Shown here in pieces: positions 44,817 to 54,004 of a stretch of 64,000 nucleotides of DNA. A program made the translations under genes and the position numbers. The notes beneath the pieces are model-generated. The model ran no database searches. It was not told the origin of the DNA and was given only the letters and a program-made list of their open reading frames with translations. Origin of the DNA: Streptomyces ortus (GTDB lineage Bacteria > Actinomycetota > Actinomycetes > Streptomycetales > Streptomycetaceae); NCBI RefSeq assembly GCF_026341275.1, contig NZ_JAIFZO010000002.1, positions 508,361-572,360 of the forward strand, read 5' to 3'. Position 1 is the first letter of the stretch. The number at the start of each line of letters is the position of its first letter.

Positions 44817-45251
44817 TCAGTCCTTCTTCCGCTTTCCCCGTCGCGCCGACGGGACGGTACGGCCCACGATCACGGTGCGCCGTGTGGGCTTGGCGGGCTC
44901 GTCCTCGCGGCGCCCGCCCATGGCCCGGCGTACGCCGTAGCCGAACGCCGCCACCTTCACCAGCGGGCCGCCGAAGGTCGAGGCGACCGTCGAGGAGAGC
45001 GCCGACGCGTTCGACGTGACCTCCTGGACGTCCGCGGCGATGGCGTCCACCCGCTCGATCTGGGTCTGTGCGGAGCGCACGGCCGCCGAGGCGTCCGCGA
45101 GGAGCGGGACCGTCTGTTCGGTCACGTCCGCGACGAGTTTGGTGGTCGCCCTGAGCGTCTGGGCCAGCCTCGCGAGTGCCACCGCGAGGAAGGAGACCAG
45201 GATCGCCCAGAAGACGGCCACCAGGATCCCGGCCACCTCACCACCGGACAC
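44817..45251 (-). CDS. DUF948 membrane protein
   Basis: 144 residues. A membrane helix at about 5-27 (VAGILVAVFWAILVSFLAVALARL) leads into a long amphipathic helical region (TLRATTKLVADVTEQTVPLLADASAAVRSAQTQIERV) that resembles methyl-accepting/coiled-coil DUF948 proteins, and a basic C-terminus (RRGKRKKD). First gene of the alaS operon. GTG at 45251. Function unknown; related proteins are associated with the cell envelope. Confidence 0.85.
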   Translation of the reverse strand: MSGGEVAGILVAVFWAILVSFLAVALARLAQTLRATTKLVADVTEQTVPLLADASAAVRSAQTQIERVDAIAADVQEVTSNASALSSTVASTFGGPLVKVAAFGYGVRRAMGGRREDEPAKPTRRTVIVGRTVPSARRGKRKKD

Positions 45252-45387
45252 TGCGCACCCGCTCCCTGAATTCGTGCCTCACCATCGAAAAGTCGTCCTG
45301 TGACCCTATCGCGCCGGGGCCGCGGCTCCGTACCGGATTACCACCCGCCCGCGCAACGGCCGCGCGAAGTGATTGTACGGAGTGCTC

Positions 45388-47598
45388 ATGGATCGGTACG
45401 CTCCGTTGCCCATGCGGTCTTCACAGGGTTCTGGGCCCTCCGGCGCGGGGGCGGGCGGTCGGCGGGCCGGCAATCTGCCCCTGGAGCTCAACGCGTTCGT
45501 GGGCCGCGCGGCCGAACTGACGCGACTGGACGCGGCCCTGGGAGCCGCCCGGCTGGTGACGGTGACGGGGCCCGGCGGCGTCGGCAAGTCGCGGCTGGCG
45601 GCGCACGCGGCGGCCCGGCTCCGGCCGGACGACGGGGTGTGGCGGGTGGAGCTGGTCGAGCTGCGCGAGCCGGAACTCGTCGCGTACGCGGTCGTGGAGG
45701 CGCTGGGACTGACGGATCACACCTCGCGTCCGCCGCGGCAGGTCCTGCTCGACCATCTCGCGGACCGGCACCTCCTGCTGGTGCTCGACGGGTTCGAGCA
45801 GCTGGTCGACGCGTGCGCGTCGCTGGTGGGCGAGCTGCTGCGGCGCTCGGCGGGCCTGCGGGTGCTCGCCGTGGGGCGCAGGCCGCTCTCGGTGGAGGGC
45901 GAGCGGGTGTTCCCGCTGGCGCCGCTGACCGAACCGGAGGCGGCCGAGCTGTTCGCGGACCGGGCCGCCGCCGGCGCACCGGGTTTCACGCTGCACGACG
46001 GCAACCGCGCGGACGTCCTGGAGATCTGCCGGCGGCTCGACGGGGTCCCGCTCGCCGTGGAGCTGGCCGCGGGACGGCTGCGGGCCCTGTCCCCCGCCCA
46101 GCTGCTGGCCCGGCTCGACGACCGTTTCCGGCTGCTCACCGGTGGGGGGCGCGACGTGCTGCCGCGCCATCGGACCCTGCGTACGGCGATCGGCTGGAGC
46201 CATGAGCTGTGCACCCCGCCGGAGCGGCTGATGTGGGCGCGGCTGTCGGTGTTCGCCGGTCAGTTCGACCTGGAGTCCGTGGAGTACGTGTGCGGGGGCG
46301 GCGGGCTGCACCCCGACAACATCCTCGACGTCCTCCACGAGCTGCTGGCCCAGTCGGTGATCACCCGCGAGGAGACTCCGGCGGGGGTGCGCTACCGGAT
46401 GCTGGACACGGTCCGGGCGTACGGCGCGGACTGGCTGGAGGCCACCGGCGACGGGACGCGGCTGCGGCGGCGCCACCGCGACTGGTTCATGGGGCTGGCG
46501 ACCTGGGGCGAGCTGGACTGGTTCTCGCCCCGGCAGCACGAGGTGGCCGCGCGGGTGGAGGCGGAACTGCCGAATCTGCGCCGCGCCCTGGAGCACTGTC
46601 TGAGCGAGCCGGACGACGGTCATCTGGGCCAGTACCTGGCGGGGACCCTCTGGTTCTACTGGGTGGGCTGCGGGCGGCTGTCGGAGGGGCGGCACTGGCT
46701 GGAGCGCAGCCTGGACCTGGACACCGAGCACGAGAGTTCTCGGCTGAAGGCGCTGTGGGTGCTCGGCTATGTGGCGGTCCTCCAGGGCGACACCGTGCCC
46801 GCGTTCGCCGCGCTCGGCGAATGCCGCCGGACGGCGGAACTCGCCGGGAACCGGACCGCGCTGGCCTACGCCGAGCACCGCACCGGCTGTCTGGCCCTGG
46901 TCACCGACGACATGCCCCGCGCGCAGACCCTGTTGCGCTCGGCGCTCGACCGCTATCACGAGATCGGCGAGCTCAACAGCAACGTCCTGATGGCGCAGGT
47001 GGAGCTGGCGATGGCGCTGGCCTTCCAGGGCGATCTGCCGGGTGCGGTGCGCCTGTGCGAGGAGGTGCGCCGGGTCTGCGTCGACCACGGGGAGCGCTGG
47101 TCGCTGGCGTACGCGCTGTTCGTGCTGGCGTACGCGGCCTGGACGGAGGGCGATCCGGTGGCGGCCCGGCGGCTGCTGACGGAGTGCCTGGACATCACCC
47201 ACACCTTTCGCGACCTGCTCGGCACGGTCCTGGCGGTGGAACTGCTCGCGCTGGTCACCGTGGCGGAGGGCGACGCGGCCGAGGCGGCGGTGCTCCAGGG
47301 CTGCGCCTCCCGGATGTGGCCGTCGGTGGGTCTGCCGCTGTTCGGCTCGGCCCACTACAACGCCCCGCACGAGCGGTGCGAGGCGATGGCCCGGGAACGG
47401 CTGGGCGACGAACGGTACGAGGAGTGCGTACGGGCCGGGGCGCGGCTGGGCCGGCAGGCGGCGGTGGGCCGGGCGCTGGGGCGCTCCCGCCCGGAGGCGC
47501 TGGGTCCGTCGGCCGCGCCGCGGGGCATCCCGGCACCCCCTGACATGCGAGAACCCGCCGCCTCGCCCACCCGCAAGGGTGGGGAGACGACGGGCTGA
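45388..47598 (+). CDS. STAND-type ATPase (AfsR/LuxR-related) without DNA-binding domain
   Basis: 736 residues. A nucleotide-binding STAND domain begins at the P-loop GPGGVGKSRLA (about 61-71), with Walker B LLLVLDGFEQLVDACASLV, RVFPLAPLTEPEAAELFADRA and the winged-helix-like GWSHELCTPPERLMWARLSVFAGQFDLESVE. From about 390 to 690 there are TPR-like helical repeats (LWFYWVGCGRLSEGRHWLERSL; ALGECRRTAELAGN). The protein lacks both the N-terminal OmpR-like domain of AfsR/SARP and the C-terminal LuxR helix-turn-helix of LAL regulators. ATG at 45388 follows GGAG. Divergent from the alaS operon and convergent with rpsD. Target or ligand unknown. Confidence 0.85.
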   Translation: MDRYAPLPMRSSQGSGPSGAGAGGRRAGNLPLELNAFVGRAAELTRLDAALGAARLVTVTGPGGVGKSRLAAHAAARLRPDDGVWRVELVELREPELVAYAVVEALGLTDHTSRPPRQVLLDHLADRHLLLVLDGFEQLVDACASLVGELLRRSAGLRVLAVGRRPLSVEGERVFPLAPLTEPEAAELFADRAAAGAPGFTLHDGNRADVLEICRRLDGVPLAVELAAGRLRALSPAQLLARLDDRFRLLTGGGRDVLPRHRTLRTAIGWSHELCTPPERLMWARLSVFAGQFDLESVEYVCGGGGLHPDNILDVLHELLAQSVITREETPAGVRYRMLDTVRAYGADWLEATGDGTRLRRRHRDWFMGLATWGELDWFSPRQHEVAARVEAELPNLRRALEHCLSEPDDGHLGQYLAGTLWFYWVGCGRLSEGRHWLERSLDLDTEHESSRLKALWVLGYVAVLQGDTVPAFAALGECRRTAELAGNRTALAYAEHRTGCLALVTDDMPRAQTLLRSALDRYHEIGELNSNVLMAQVELAMALAFQGDLPGAVRLCEEVRRVCVDHGERWSLAYALFVLAYAAWTEGDPVAARRLLTECLDITHTFRDLLGTVLAVELLALVTVAEGDAAEAAVLQGCASRMWPSVGLPLFGSAHYNAPHERCEAMARERLGDERYEECVRAGARLGRQAAVGRALGRSRPEALGPSAAPRGIPAPPDMREPAASPTRKGGETTG
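47554..47594. terminator. Hairpin overlapping the 3' end of the ATPase gene
   Basis: Arms at 47554-47572 and 47577-47594 around a GCAA loop pair over almost their whole length (CCCACCC/GGGTGGG at the top). The hairpin is inside the last codons of the ATPase gene, before its stop at 47596-47598, and faces the convergent rpsD gene. Confidence 0.7.
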
Positions 47599-47640
47599 CG
47601 CTCTGAGAGCGGGCGCGAGGCCGGTGCTACGTACGCCTGA

Positions 47641-48255
47641 TCAGCGGGCGTAGTACTCGACGACGAGCTGCTCGTCGCAGATCACCGGGATCTCCTTGCG
47701 GTTCGGCTCGCGGTCCAGGCGGAACGCCAGGGCGCCGAGGTTCACCTGGAGGTAGCGCGGAGTCTCACCGTCGGGGGCGAACCCACCGGCACGGGCGACC
47801 TCGAACAGCGTCTTGCTGCGGCTGCGCTCGCGGACCATCACGACGTCGTCCGGCTTGACGCGGAACGACGGCTTGTCGACCTTGCCGCCGTTGACCTCGA
47901 TGTGGCCGTGCACGACCATCTGGCGGGCCTGGTAGATCGTGCGGGCGATGCCCGAACGCAGCACCAGGGCGTCGAGACGACGCTCCAGCTCGATGACCAG
48001 GGCCTCACCGGTCTTGCCCTGCGTCTTGGCGGCACGCTCGTAGGCGCGGACGAGCTGGCGCTCGGACACGTCGTACTGCGCGCGCAGACGCTGCTTCTCC
48101 AGCAGACGGACCTTGTAGTCCGAGTTCTGCTTGCGGCCGCGGCCGTGCTCACCCGGCGGGTAGGGGCGGGCCTCGAAGTACTTGACGGCCTTCGGGGTCA
48201 GCGCGATGCCGAGGGCACGCGACTTCTTGACCTTGGGGCGGGACTGGTTCGTCAT
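47641..48255 (-). CDS. rpsD: 30S ribosomal protein S4
   Basis: Primary 16S rRNA-binding protein of the small subunit. The 204-residue protein has the N-terminal [22 protein letters not shown] of the actinobacterial form and the S4 RNA-binding domain ([42 protein letters not shown]). It lacks the four-cysteine zinc motif of some S4 proteins, which marks the zinc-free paralogue. ATG at 48255 has GAGGTG eight bases upstream. It stands alone, far from the alpha ribosomal operon, with a long leader. Confidence 0.97.
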   Translation of the reverse strand: MTNQSRPKVKKSRALGIALTPKAVKYFEARPYPPGEHGRGRKQNSDYKVRLLEKQRLRAQYDVSERQLVRAYERAAKTQGKTGEALVIELERRLDALVLRSGIARTIYQARQMVVHGHIEVNGGKVDKPSFRVKPDDVVMVRERSRSKTLFEVARAGGFAPDGETPRYLQVNLGALAFRLDREPNRKEIPVICDEQLVVEYYAR

Positions 48256-48599
48256 GAACCAAACACCTCGTGATTTCTGATGTGAATACGGCTTCACCAG
48301 GGTTAGGGGAGGTCGCATCCGCAGCCAGGGAAACCCTTCGGATCCTGATACGGACCCGCTGGGCAGCCGCTCCCTGAGCTGGGCAACATGTGCAGCACGC
48401 GAGTGGCCCACCGACCGGTTCCCGGATACTTCCGGGAGGGTGATGGGCTGCCCGCGACACCTTCGACGGTGCGCGACGCTCCTGGATTCCTCACCCGGGG
48501 GTGAGGGCTCCGGCTGCATGTCCCGTTCTGGTGGTGCCGACTTCCTCGTTGAAGGAGGCCGGACACGGGACGCAGCGCTGCGGAGAGTCTACAGGGCGA
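48256..48599 (-). other. 344-bp leader and gap between rarA and rpsD
   Basis: No gene. It contains a rarA-proximal hairpin (48489-48506) and several smaller inverted repeats on the rpsD side, such as CCCGGATACTTCCGGG at 48421-48436. The rpsD promoter should lie here. S4 often represses its own synthesis by binding its leader RNA; whether this leader does so cannot be told from sequence. Confidence 0.5.
48489..48506 (-). terminator. Hairpin downstream of rarA
   Basis: CCTCACC / GGTGAGG with a CGGG loop, about 95 bases after the rarA stop. A possible rarA terminator or part of the rpsD leader. Confidence 0.45.
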
Positions 48600-49955
48600 T
48601 CAGGACCGCCCTCGACCGAGGTGTTTCCTGGTCCACTCCACCGCGTCCGCGTAGCGCGCCTCGGCGCCGTGCCGGGTCGGGGTGTAGTACTCCCGGTCCT
48701 TGAGCTCATCGGGCGCGTACTGCTGGGCGGCGATGCCCTCGGGCAGGTCGTGCGGATACACGTACCCCTGCGCGTGGCCGAGCTTGGCCGCGCCCTTGTA
48801 GTGCCCGTCCCGCAGGTGCGTCGGCACGGGACCCGCGTGCCCCTTGCGGACGTCCTCCATGGCGGCGCCGATCGCCGTCGTCGCCGCGTTCGACTTCGGG
48901 GCCAGGGCGAGGGCGATCGTGGCGTGGCTGAGGGTCAGGGCGGCCTCGGGGAAGCCGATCATGGCTACGGCCTGGGCGGCGGCGACCGCCACCGGCAGGG
49001 CGTTCGGATCGGCCAGGCCGATGTCCTCGCTGGCGGAGATCATCAGGCGGCGGGCGATGAACCGGGGGTCCTCGCCGGCCTCGATCATCCGGGCCAGGTA
49101 GTGCAGCGCCGCGTCCACGTCCGAGCCCCTGATCGACTTGATCAGGGCGCTGGCCACGTCGTAGTGCTGGTCGCCGTCGCGGTCGTACTTCACCGCGGCC
49201 CGGTCGACGGTCTCCTCCAGGGTCTGGAGGGAGATCTCGGTGTCCTTCTTGTCGAGCGCCGCTCCGGCGGCGGCCTCCAGGGCCGTGAGGGCACGCCGGG
49301 CGTCGCCGCCGGCGATCCGCAGCAGGTGTTCCTCGCTCTCCTCGGGGAGGGTGAGGGCCCCCTTGAGGCCGCGCTCGTCGGCGAGCGCCCGGCGCAGCAG
49401 TCCGCGCAGGTCGTCGTCCGTGAGCGGTTCGAGGGTGAGGAGGAGCGAGCGGGACAGCAGCGGGGAGATGATCGAGAAGTACGGGTTCTCCGTGGTCGCG
49501 GCGATCAGCGTCACCCAGCGGTTCTCCACGGCCGGGAGCAGGGAGTCCTGCTGGGCCTTGCTGAAGCGGTGGATCTCGTCGAGGAAGAGGACGGTCTCCT
49601 TGCCGTACCCCCCGGTGGCCCGGCGGGCGCCCTCGATGACCGCACGGACCTCCTTGACGCCCGCGGTGATCGCGGAGAGCTCCACGAAGCGCTTGTTCGT
49701 CGCCTTGGAGACCACGTACGCGAGGGTCGTCTTGCCGGTGCCCGGCGGGCCCCAGAGGATCACCGAGGAGGGTCCGGCGGGGCCGCCGCCGCCCTCGCCG
49801 ACGAGTCTGCGCAGGGGTGAGCCGGGCTTCAGCAGATGCTGCTGGCCCTCGACCTCGTCGAGGGTGCGCGGACGCATCCGGACGGCGAGGGGACTGCCGG
49901 AGGGGTCCTTCTCCTGGCGTTCTTCGGCTGCGGCGGTAAAGAGGTCGGGCTCCAC
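48600..49955 (-). CDS. rarA: Replication-associated recombination protein A (RarA/MgsA) AAA+ ATPase
   Basis: AAA+ ATPase acting at stalled replication forks. The 451-residue protein has [16 protein letters not shown], Walker [17 protein letters not shown], Walker [24 protein letters not shown], sensor 1 [13 protein letters not shown], the arginine-finger region PLLSRS, and the C-terminal oligomerisation domain ([57 protein letters not shown]). GTG at 49955 has no strong ribosome binding site. rpsD lies downstream. Confidence 0.96.
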   Translation of the reverse strand: MEPDLFTAAAEERQEKDPSGSPLAVRMRPRTLDEVEGQQHLLKPGSPLRRLVGEGGGGPAGPSSVILWGPPGTGKTTLAYVVSKATNKRFVELSAITAGVKEVRAVIEGARRATGGYGKETVLFLDEIHRFSKAQQDSLLPAVENRWVTLIAATTENPYFSIISPLLSRSLLLTLEPLTDDDLRGLLRRALADERGLKGALTLPEESEEHLLRIAGGDARRALTALEAAAGAALDKKDTEISLQTLEETVDRAAVKYDRDGDQHYDVASALIKSIRGSDVDAALHYLARMIEAGEDPRFIARRLMISASEDIGLADPNALPVAVAAAQAVAMIGFPEAALTLSHATIALALAPKSNAATTAIGAAMEDVRKGHAGPVPTHLRDGHYKGAAKLGHAQGYVYPHDLPEGIAAQQYAPDELKDREYYTPTRHGAEARYADAVEWTRKHLGRGRS

Positions 49956-50026
49956 GTTCGAAACCCTATGTCACGCCACTGACAACGCGGCCCGGCCCTT
50001 GTCCCGCAAGGGTTCCGCCGGTCGCG

Positions 50027-50665
50027 TCAGCTGGTCCAGAAGTCCCACCAGCGCGTCAGGATCAGCATGCCGATGATCCCGATGTGCAGGACCGGCAGCA
50101 CCCAGGCGAACTCGCCGAAGAAAGCCCTGAGCCAGCCGGGCGCGGGCAGGAAGCCGTGGCGGATGTTGTGCGCGGCCACCGACCAGAACATGACGATGGT
50201 CGCGACCCAGGCGAGGCAGCACCACAGGCACAGCGAGTTGATGTTGTACAGGGACTGGTACTGCAGCCAGGTCACGAAGCCGACGCCGAACAACATGCCG
50301 ACGTTCAGGGTCAGCCAGTACCAGCGCGGGAAGGTGGCCCGGGCGAGCAGGCTCACGCCGACGCAGATCACGACGCCGTACGCCACGAGGCCCAGCATCG
50401 GGTTGGGGAACCCGAAGACGGAGGCCTGGTCGCTCTTCATGATGTTGCCGCAGGAGACGACCGGGTTCAGGCTGCAGCCCGGCGTGAAGCCCGGGTCCTC
50501 GAGCAGCTTGAACTTGTCGATGGTGATGACCCAGGAGGCCAGCAGCCCGGCCGCGCCCGTGATCACCAGCAGAAGGGCGAGGAACGGGCCGCCGCCCACG
50601 GCCCGTGGGACTGCCGCGGCTCCCTGATCGGTGGAGACGCCTTCCCTGACTGTCGTCTTGCTCAT
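50027..50665 (-). CDS. Vitamin K epoxide reductase (VKOR) family membrane protein
   Basis: Quinone-linked thiol oxidoreductase that re-oxidises DsbA-like proteins during disulphide formation outside the membrane. The 212-residue protein has about five hydrophobic helices. The first cysteine pair is in CSLNPVVSCGNIM, and the quinone-site pair is in SLCLWCCLAW (CxxC) within a later helix. ATG at 50665 begins MSKTTVREGVSTDQG. It lacks a fused thioredoxin domain, so a separate partner is needed; none is in the window. Next to rarA and hisS. Confidence 0.93.
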   Translation of the reverse strand: MSKTTVREGVSTDQGAAAVPRAVGGGPFLALLLVITGAAGLLASWVITIDKFKLLEDPGFTPGCSLNPVVSCGNIMKSDQASVFGFPNPMLGLVAYGVVICVGVSLLARATFPRWYWLTLNVGMLFGVGFVTWLQYQSLYNINSLCLWCCLAWVATIVMFWSVAAHNIRHGFLPAPGWLRAFFGEFAWVLPVLHIGIIGMLILTRWWDFWTS

Positions 50666-50847
50666 CACGCCGTTTCCGTAGCTTGAGAGGACCTTCCGGG
50701 CACTCGTCATTCTGCCGCACACGCACGTGCGTCCACCGTTCGTTGGACATAAGGAAGTGCGTGCGGTCGTGCTCGTTCGCGTGACAGCACACGCGAACGA
50801 ACACACGGATCCGGTGAGTTGACGGCCCCTCGGCAGGGGCGGTCGGC

Positions 50848-52110
50848 TCAGCTCAGGCGGGACTCCAGTTCCGCCACGATCTCGTTCACCCCTACCGCCA
50901 CCTGCTCGCCCGACTCCATGTCCTTCAGCTGCACGACGCCCTCGGAGAGGTCCCGCTCGCCGGCGACCACGGTGTACCGCGCGCCACTGCGGTTGGCGTT
51001 CTTCATGGCGCCCTTCAGGCCCTTCGCCCCGTACGAGAAGTCCGCGGCGACGCCGTTGCGGCGCAGCTCGGTGACCACCCCGAAGAGCACCCGGCGGGCC
51101 TCCTCCCCGAGCGGCACCGCGAACACGCTGGTGGCGGAGGGGAGCTGGAGCGAGACACCCTCGGCCTCAAGCGCGAGGACGGTGCGGTCGACGCCGAGCG
51201 CCCACCCCACGGACGGCAGGGCGGGCCCGCCGATCATCTCGGAGAGGCCGTCGTAGCGCCCGCCCCCGCCCACCGCGGACTGCGAACCCAGACCGTCGTG
51301 CACGAACTCGAAGGTCGTCCGGGTGTAGTAGTCGAGCCCCCGGACCAGCTTCGGGTCGTCCTCGTAGGAGACGCCCGCGGCCGTGATCAGCCCGCGCACC
51401 TCCTCGTGGTACGCCTTGCACGCGTCGCAGAGGTAGTCCCGCAGGAGCGGCGCCCCGGCCAGCTGCTTCTGGACGTCGTCCCGCTTGTCGTCGAGGACCC
51501 GCAGCGGGTTGATCTCGGCCCGGCGCAGGGTCTCCTCGTCCAGGTCGAGCCCCCGCAGGAAGTCCTGGAGCGCGGCCCGGTAGACGGGACGGCACTCCTT
51601 GTCGCCCAGCGAGTTGAGCAGGATCCGGAACTCGCGCAGCCCGAGCGAGCGGTACGCCTGGTCGGCCAGGATGATCAGCTCGGCGTCCAGCGCCGGGTCC
51701 TCGGCCCCGATGGCTTCCGCGCCGACCTGGGAGAAGTGCCTGTACCGGCCCTTCTGCGGACGCTCGTACCGGTAGTAGGAGCCCGAGTACCAGAGCTTGA
51801 CGGGGAGGTTGCCGAGCTTGTGGAGGTTGGCCTCCAGGGCGGCCCGCAGCACGGAGGCCGTGCCCTCGGGGCGCAGCGCCAGCCGGTCGCCGCCCTTGGT
51901 CTCGAAGGCGTACATCTCCTTGGTCACGATGTCGGTGGACTCACCGACCCCGCGCGCGAACAGCTCGACGCTCTCGAAGCCGGGCGTCTCGATGTAGCCG
52001 TACCCACTGTTGCGCAGCGGAGCGGCGATCGCCTCGCGCACCGCGAGGTACTTCGCGCTGTCCGGCGGAATCAGGTCGTACGTGCCCTTGGGGGCCTTGA
52101 AGGTGCTCAC
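50848..52110 (-). CDS. hisS: Histidyl-tRNA synthetase
   Basis: Charges tRNA-His. The 420-residue class II enzyme has [15 protein letters not shown], motif 2 in [23 protein letters not shown] with the FxQ-like SQVGAEAIG, the histidine-binding [15 protein letters not shown] and [16 protein letters not shown], motif 3 [14 protein letters not shown], and the C-terminal anticodon-binding domain. GTG at 52110 follows GAGAG. It lies 13 bases downstream of the metallo-hydrolase gene. Confidence 0.98.
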   Translation of the reverse strand: MSTFKAPKGTYDLIPPDSAKYLAVREAIAAPLRNSGYGYIETPGFESVELFARGVGESTDIVTKEMYAFETKGGDRLALRPEGTASVLRAALEANLHKLGNLPVKLWYSGSYYRYERPQKGRYRHFSQVGAEAIGAEDPALDAELIILADQAYRSLGLREFRILLNSLGDKECRPVYRAALQDFLRGLDLDEETLRRAEINPLRVLDDKRDDVQKQLAGAPLLRDYLCDACKAYHEEVRGLITAAGVSYEDDPKLVRGLDYYTRTTFEFVHDGLGSQSAVGGGGRYDGLSEMIGGPALPSVGWALGVDRTVLALEAEGVSLQLPSATSVFAVPLGEEARRVLFGVVTELRRNGVAADFSYGAKGLKGAMKNANRSGARYTVVAGERDLSEGVVQLKDMESGEQVAVGVNEIVAELESRLS

Positions 52111-52123
52111 GGGAATTCTCTCG

Positions 52124-52840
52124 TCACATTCCTCGTCGCGGGGCGGATGTCGGGTCCGCTCCCTGGCCGGCCGCCGCCACCTGCCGCAGATACGGGTTGG
52201 TGGCGCGCTCCTGGCCGATGGTCGTCTGGGCGCCGTGGCCGGACAGCACCACGGTCGAGTCGTCGAGCGGCAGGCACACACGTGCCAGCGAGCCGAGCAT
52301 CTCGTCCATGTCGCCGCCGGGGAGGTCGGTACGTCCGATGGAGCCGGCGAAGAGCAGATCCCCGGCGAAGAACACGGACGGGATCTCCGTGTTCTCGGGC
52401 ATCCGGAACGTCACCGACCCCTTCGTATGGCCCGGCGCGTGCGCGACGGAGAAGTCCAGGCCGGCGAGTTCCAGCGCGGCACCGTCCGTCAGTTCCCGTA
52501 CGTCGTCCGGCTCGCCGATGGTGAGCTCGCCCATCAGCGGCATGCCGATCGAGCGGCCGAGTGCCCGCTCCGGGTCGCTCATCATGTACCGGTCCGCGGG
52601 GTGGATCCACGCGGGTACGTCGTGCGCTCCGCACACCGGGACCACCGAGGCCACATGGTCGATGTGGCCGTGCGTGAGAACGACGGCGACGGGCTTGAGC
52701 CGATGCTTGGCGAGCGTTTCCTCGACTCCCTGGACCGCCTGGTGGCCCGGGTCGATGATCACGCACTCCTCACCGGCGGCGGGGGCGACCAGATAACAGT
52801 TGGTGCCCCAGGCCCCGGCGGGGAACCCGGCAATGAGCAC
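52124..52840 (-). CDS. Metallo-beta-lactamase fold hydrolase (glyoxalase II-like)
   Basis: Zinc hydrolase of 238 residues. It starts [20 protein letters not shown] and has the metal-binding THGHIDH motif, a later His in [11 protein letters not shown], Asp in [19 protein letters not shown] and the last His in [11 protein letters not shown]. This set is typical of the glyoxalase II-like branch; the substrate is not known. GTG at 52840 follows AAGGA. It lies immediately upstream of hisS in many actinobacteria and is divergent from the cyclophilin gene. Confidence 0.92.
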   Translation of the reverse strand: MLIAGFPAGAWGTNCYLVAPAAGEECVIIDPGHQAVQGVEETLAKHRLKPVAVVLTHGHIDHVASVVPVCGAHDVPAWIHPADRYMMSDPERALGRSIGMPLMGELTIGEPDDVRELTDGAALELAGLDFSVAHAPGHTKGSVTFRMPENTEIPSVFFAGDLLFAGSIGRTDLPGGDMDEMLGSLARVCLPLDDSTVVLSGHGAQTTIGQERATNPYLRQVAAAGQGADPTSAPRRGM

Positions 52841-53031
52841 GTTCGTCCTTCGTATGTCGTGGGGATGTCGCGTCGGTAGGCGCACGGGGAATGGCTTCAC
52901 CGCGGTTCAGAGCCTACCGGCGCTGCCGGAACCACAGCGAACCCATATACGGTACGGGGCACACGCGGGCGGTCGGCTCACCAGACCCACGCGTCCCACC
53001 TGACGTACGAGACGCATGAGGAGATAACCCG

Positions 53032-53868
53032 GTGGTCACCCAGGAACAGCGGCGGCGTCAGCTCGCCCGGGAGAAGTTCTTGCGGCAACAGCAGCGGCGT
53101 ACGTCCGCTCGGCGCAAGGCCCACGCTCGTAACGCGGTGATCGCGTCGGTCCTCGGCGTGATCGTCGTCGGCAGCGTGGTGTCGTACGCGACCGGGGTCT
53201 TCAAGAAGGACGACGACAAGTCGAACGCCGCCGCGGAGGTCACCCCGAGCGCCTCCCCCAGCAAGGCTCCGGATCCCTGTGACAAGGCCGCCGCGGGCAA
53301 GGTGAAGTCGCTGACGTACAAGAAGGAGCCGGCGATCACCATCGACAAGTCGGCGGACTACACGATGAAGCTGCAGACGACGTGCGGCGCGATAGACATC
53401 GACATGCCGGCCTCGAAGGCCCCGCACACCGTGAACTCGTTCAATTACCTGGTGGGCAAGGGCTACCTGGACCACACCAAGTGCCACCGTCTGACGACGA
53501 ACGGCATCTATGTGCTCCAGTGCGGCGACCCGAAGGGCACCGGCATGGGTGGTCCCGGCTACACCATTCCCGACGAGAACCTCAAGGACAAACGCCTCAA
53601 GGGCAATGTGTATCCGGCGGGCACGGTCGCGATGGCCAACCAGTACAACGCGCAGACCAAGGAAGGCCGCGACAGCGGCGGCAGCCAGTTCTTCCTCGTC
53701 TACCAGGACAGCCAGTTGCCGGCCAACTACACACCGTTCGGCACGATTTCCGCATCGGGCATGAAGGTGCTGAAGAAAATCGCGGCCGCCGGCGAGAGCA
53801 CCGGCCAGGGCGACGGCACACCCAACGCGACCGTCGTGATCGACAAGGCGACCGTGACGAAATCCTGA
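53032..53868 (+). CDS. Membrane-anchored peptidyl-prolyl cis-trans isomerase (cyclophilin)
   Basis: Cis-trans isomerase of prolyl bonds on the outer face of the membrane. The 278-residue protein has a basic N-terminal stretch (REKFLRQQQRRTSARRKAHARN), one membrane helix (AVIASVLGVIVVGSVVSYATG, about 35-55), a Ser/Pro/Asp linker and a cyclophilin domain from about 110: APHTVNSFNYLVGKGYLDHTKCHRL with the catalytic Arg, CGDPKGTGMGGPGYTIPDEN, AMANQYNAQTKEGRDSGGSQFFLVY. GTG at 53032 follows GAGGAG. Confidence 0.93.
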   Translation: MVTQEQRRRQLAREKFLRQQQRRTSARRKAHARNAVIASVLGVIVVGSVVSYATGVFKKDDDKSNAAAEVTPSASPSKAPDPCDKAAAGKVKSLTYKKEPAITIDKSADYTMKLQTTCGAIDIDMPASKAPHTVNSFNYLVGKGYLDHTKCHRLTTNGIYVLQCGDPKGTGMGGPGYTIPDENLKDKRLKGNVYPAGTVAMANQYNAQTKEGRDSGGSQFFLVYQDSQLPANYTPFGTISASGMKVLKKIAAAGESTGQGDGTPNATVVIDKATVTKS

Positions 53869-54004
53869 CCGCAGGCAGCGAAAACTTCGGTCGCGCGGGA
53901 TGCGGACAGCCGCCCCGCCGGTCGCCTATGTTGGCCGTGACGAAATGTGGACGATGCCCGGGGGCCAAAGACGCCCCACGCAGGCATCATGTGGAGGAGG
54001 CGCT

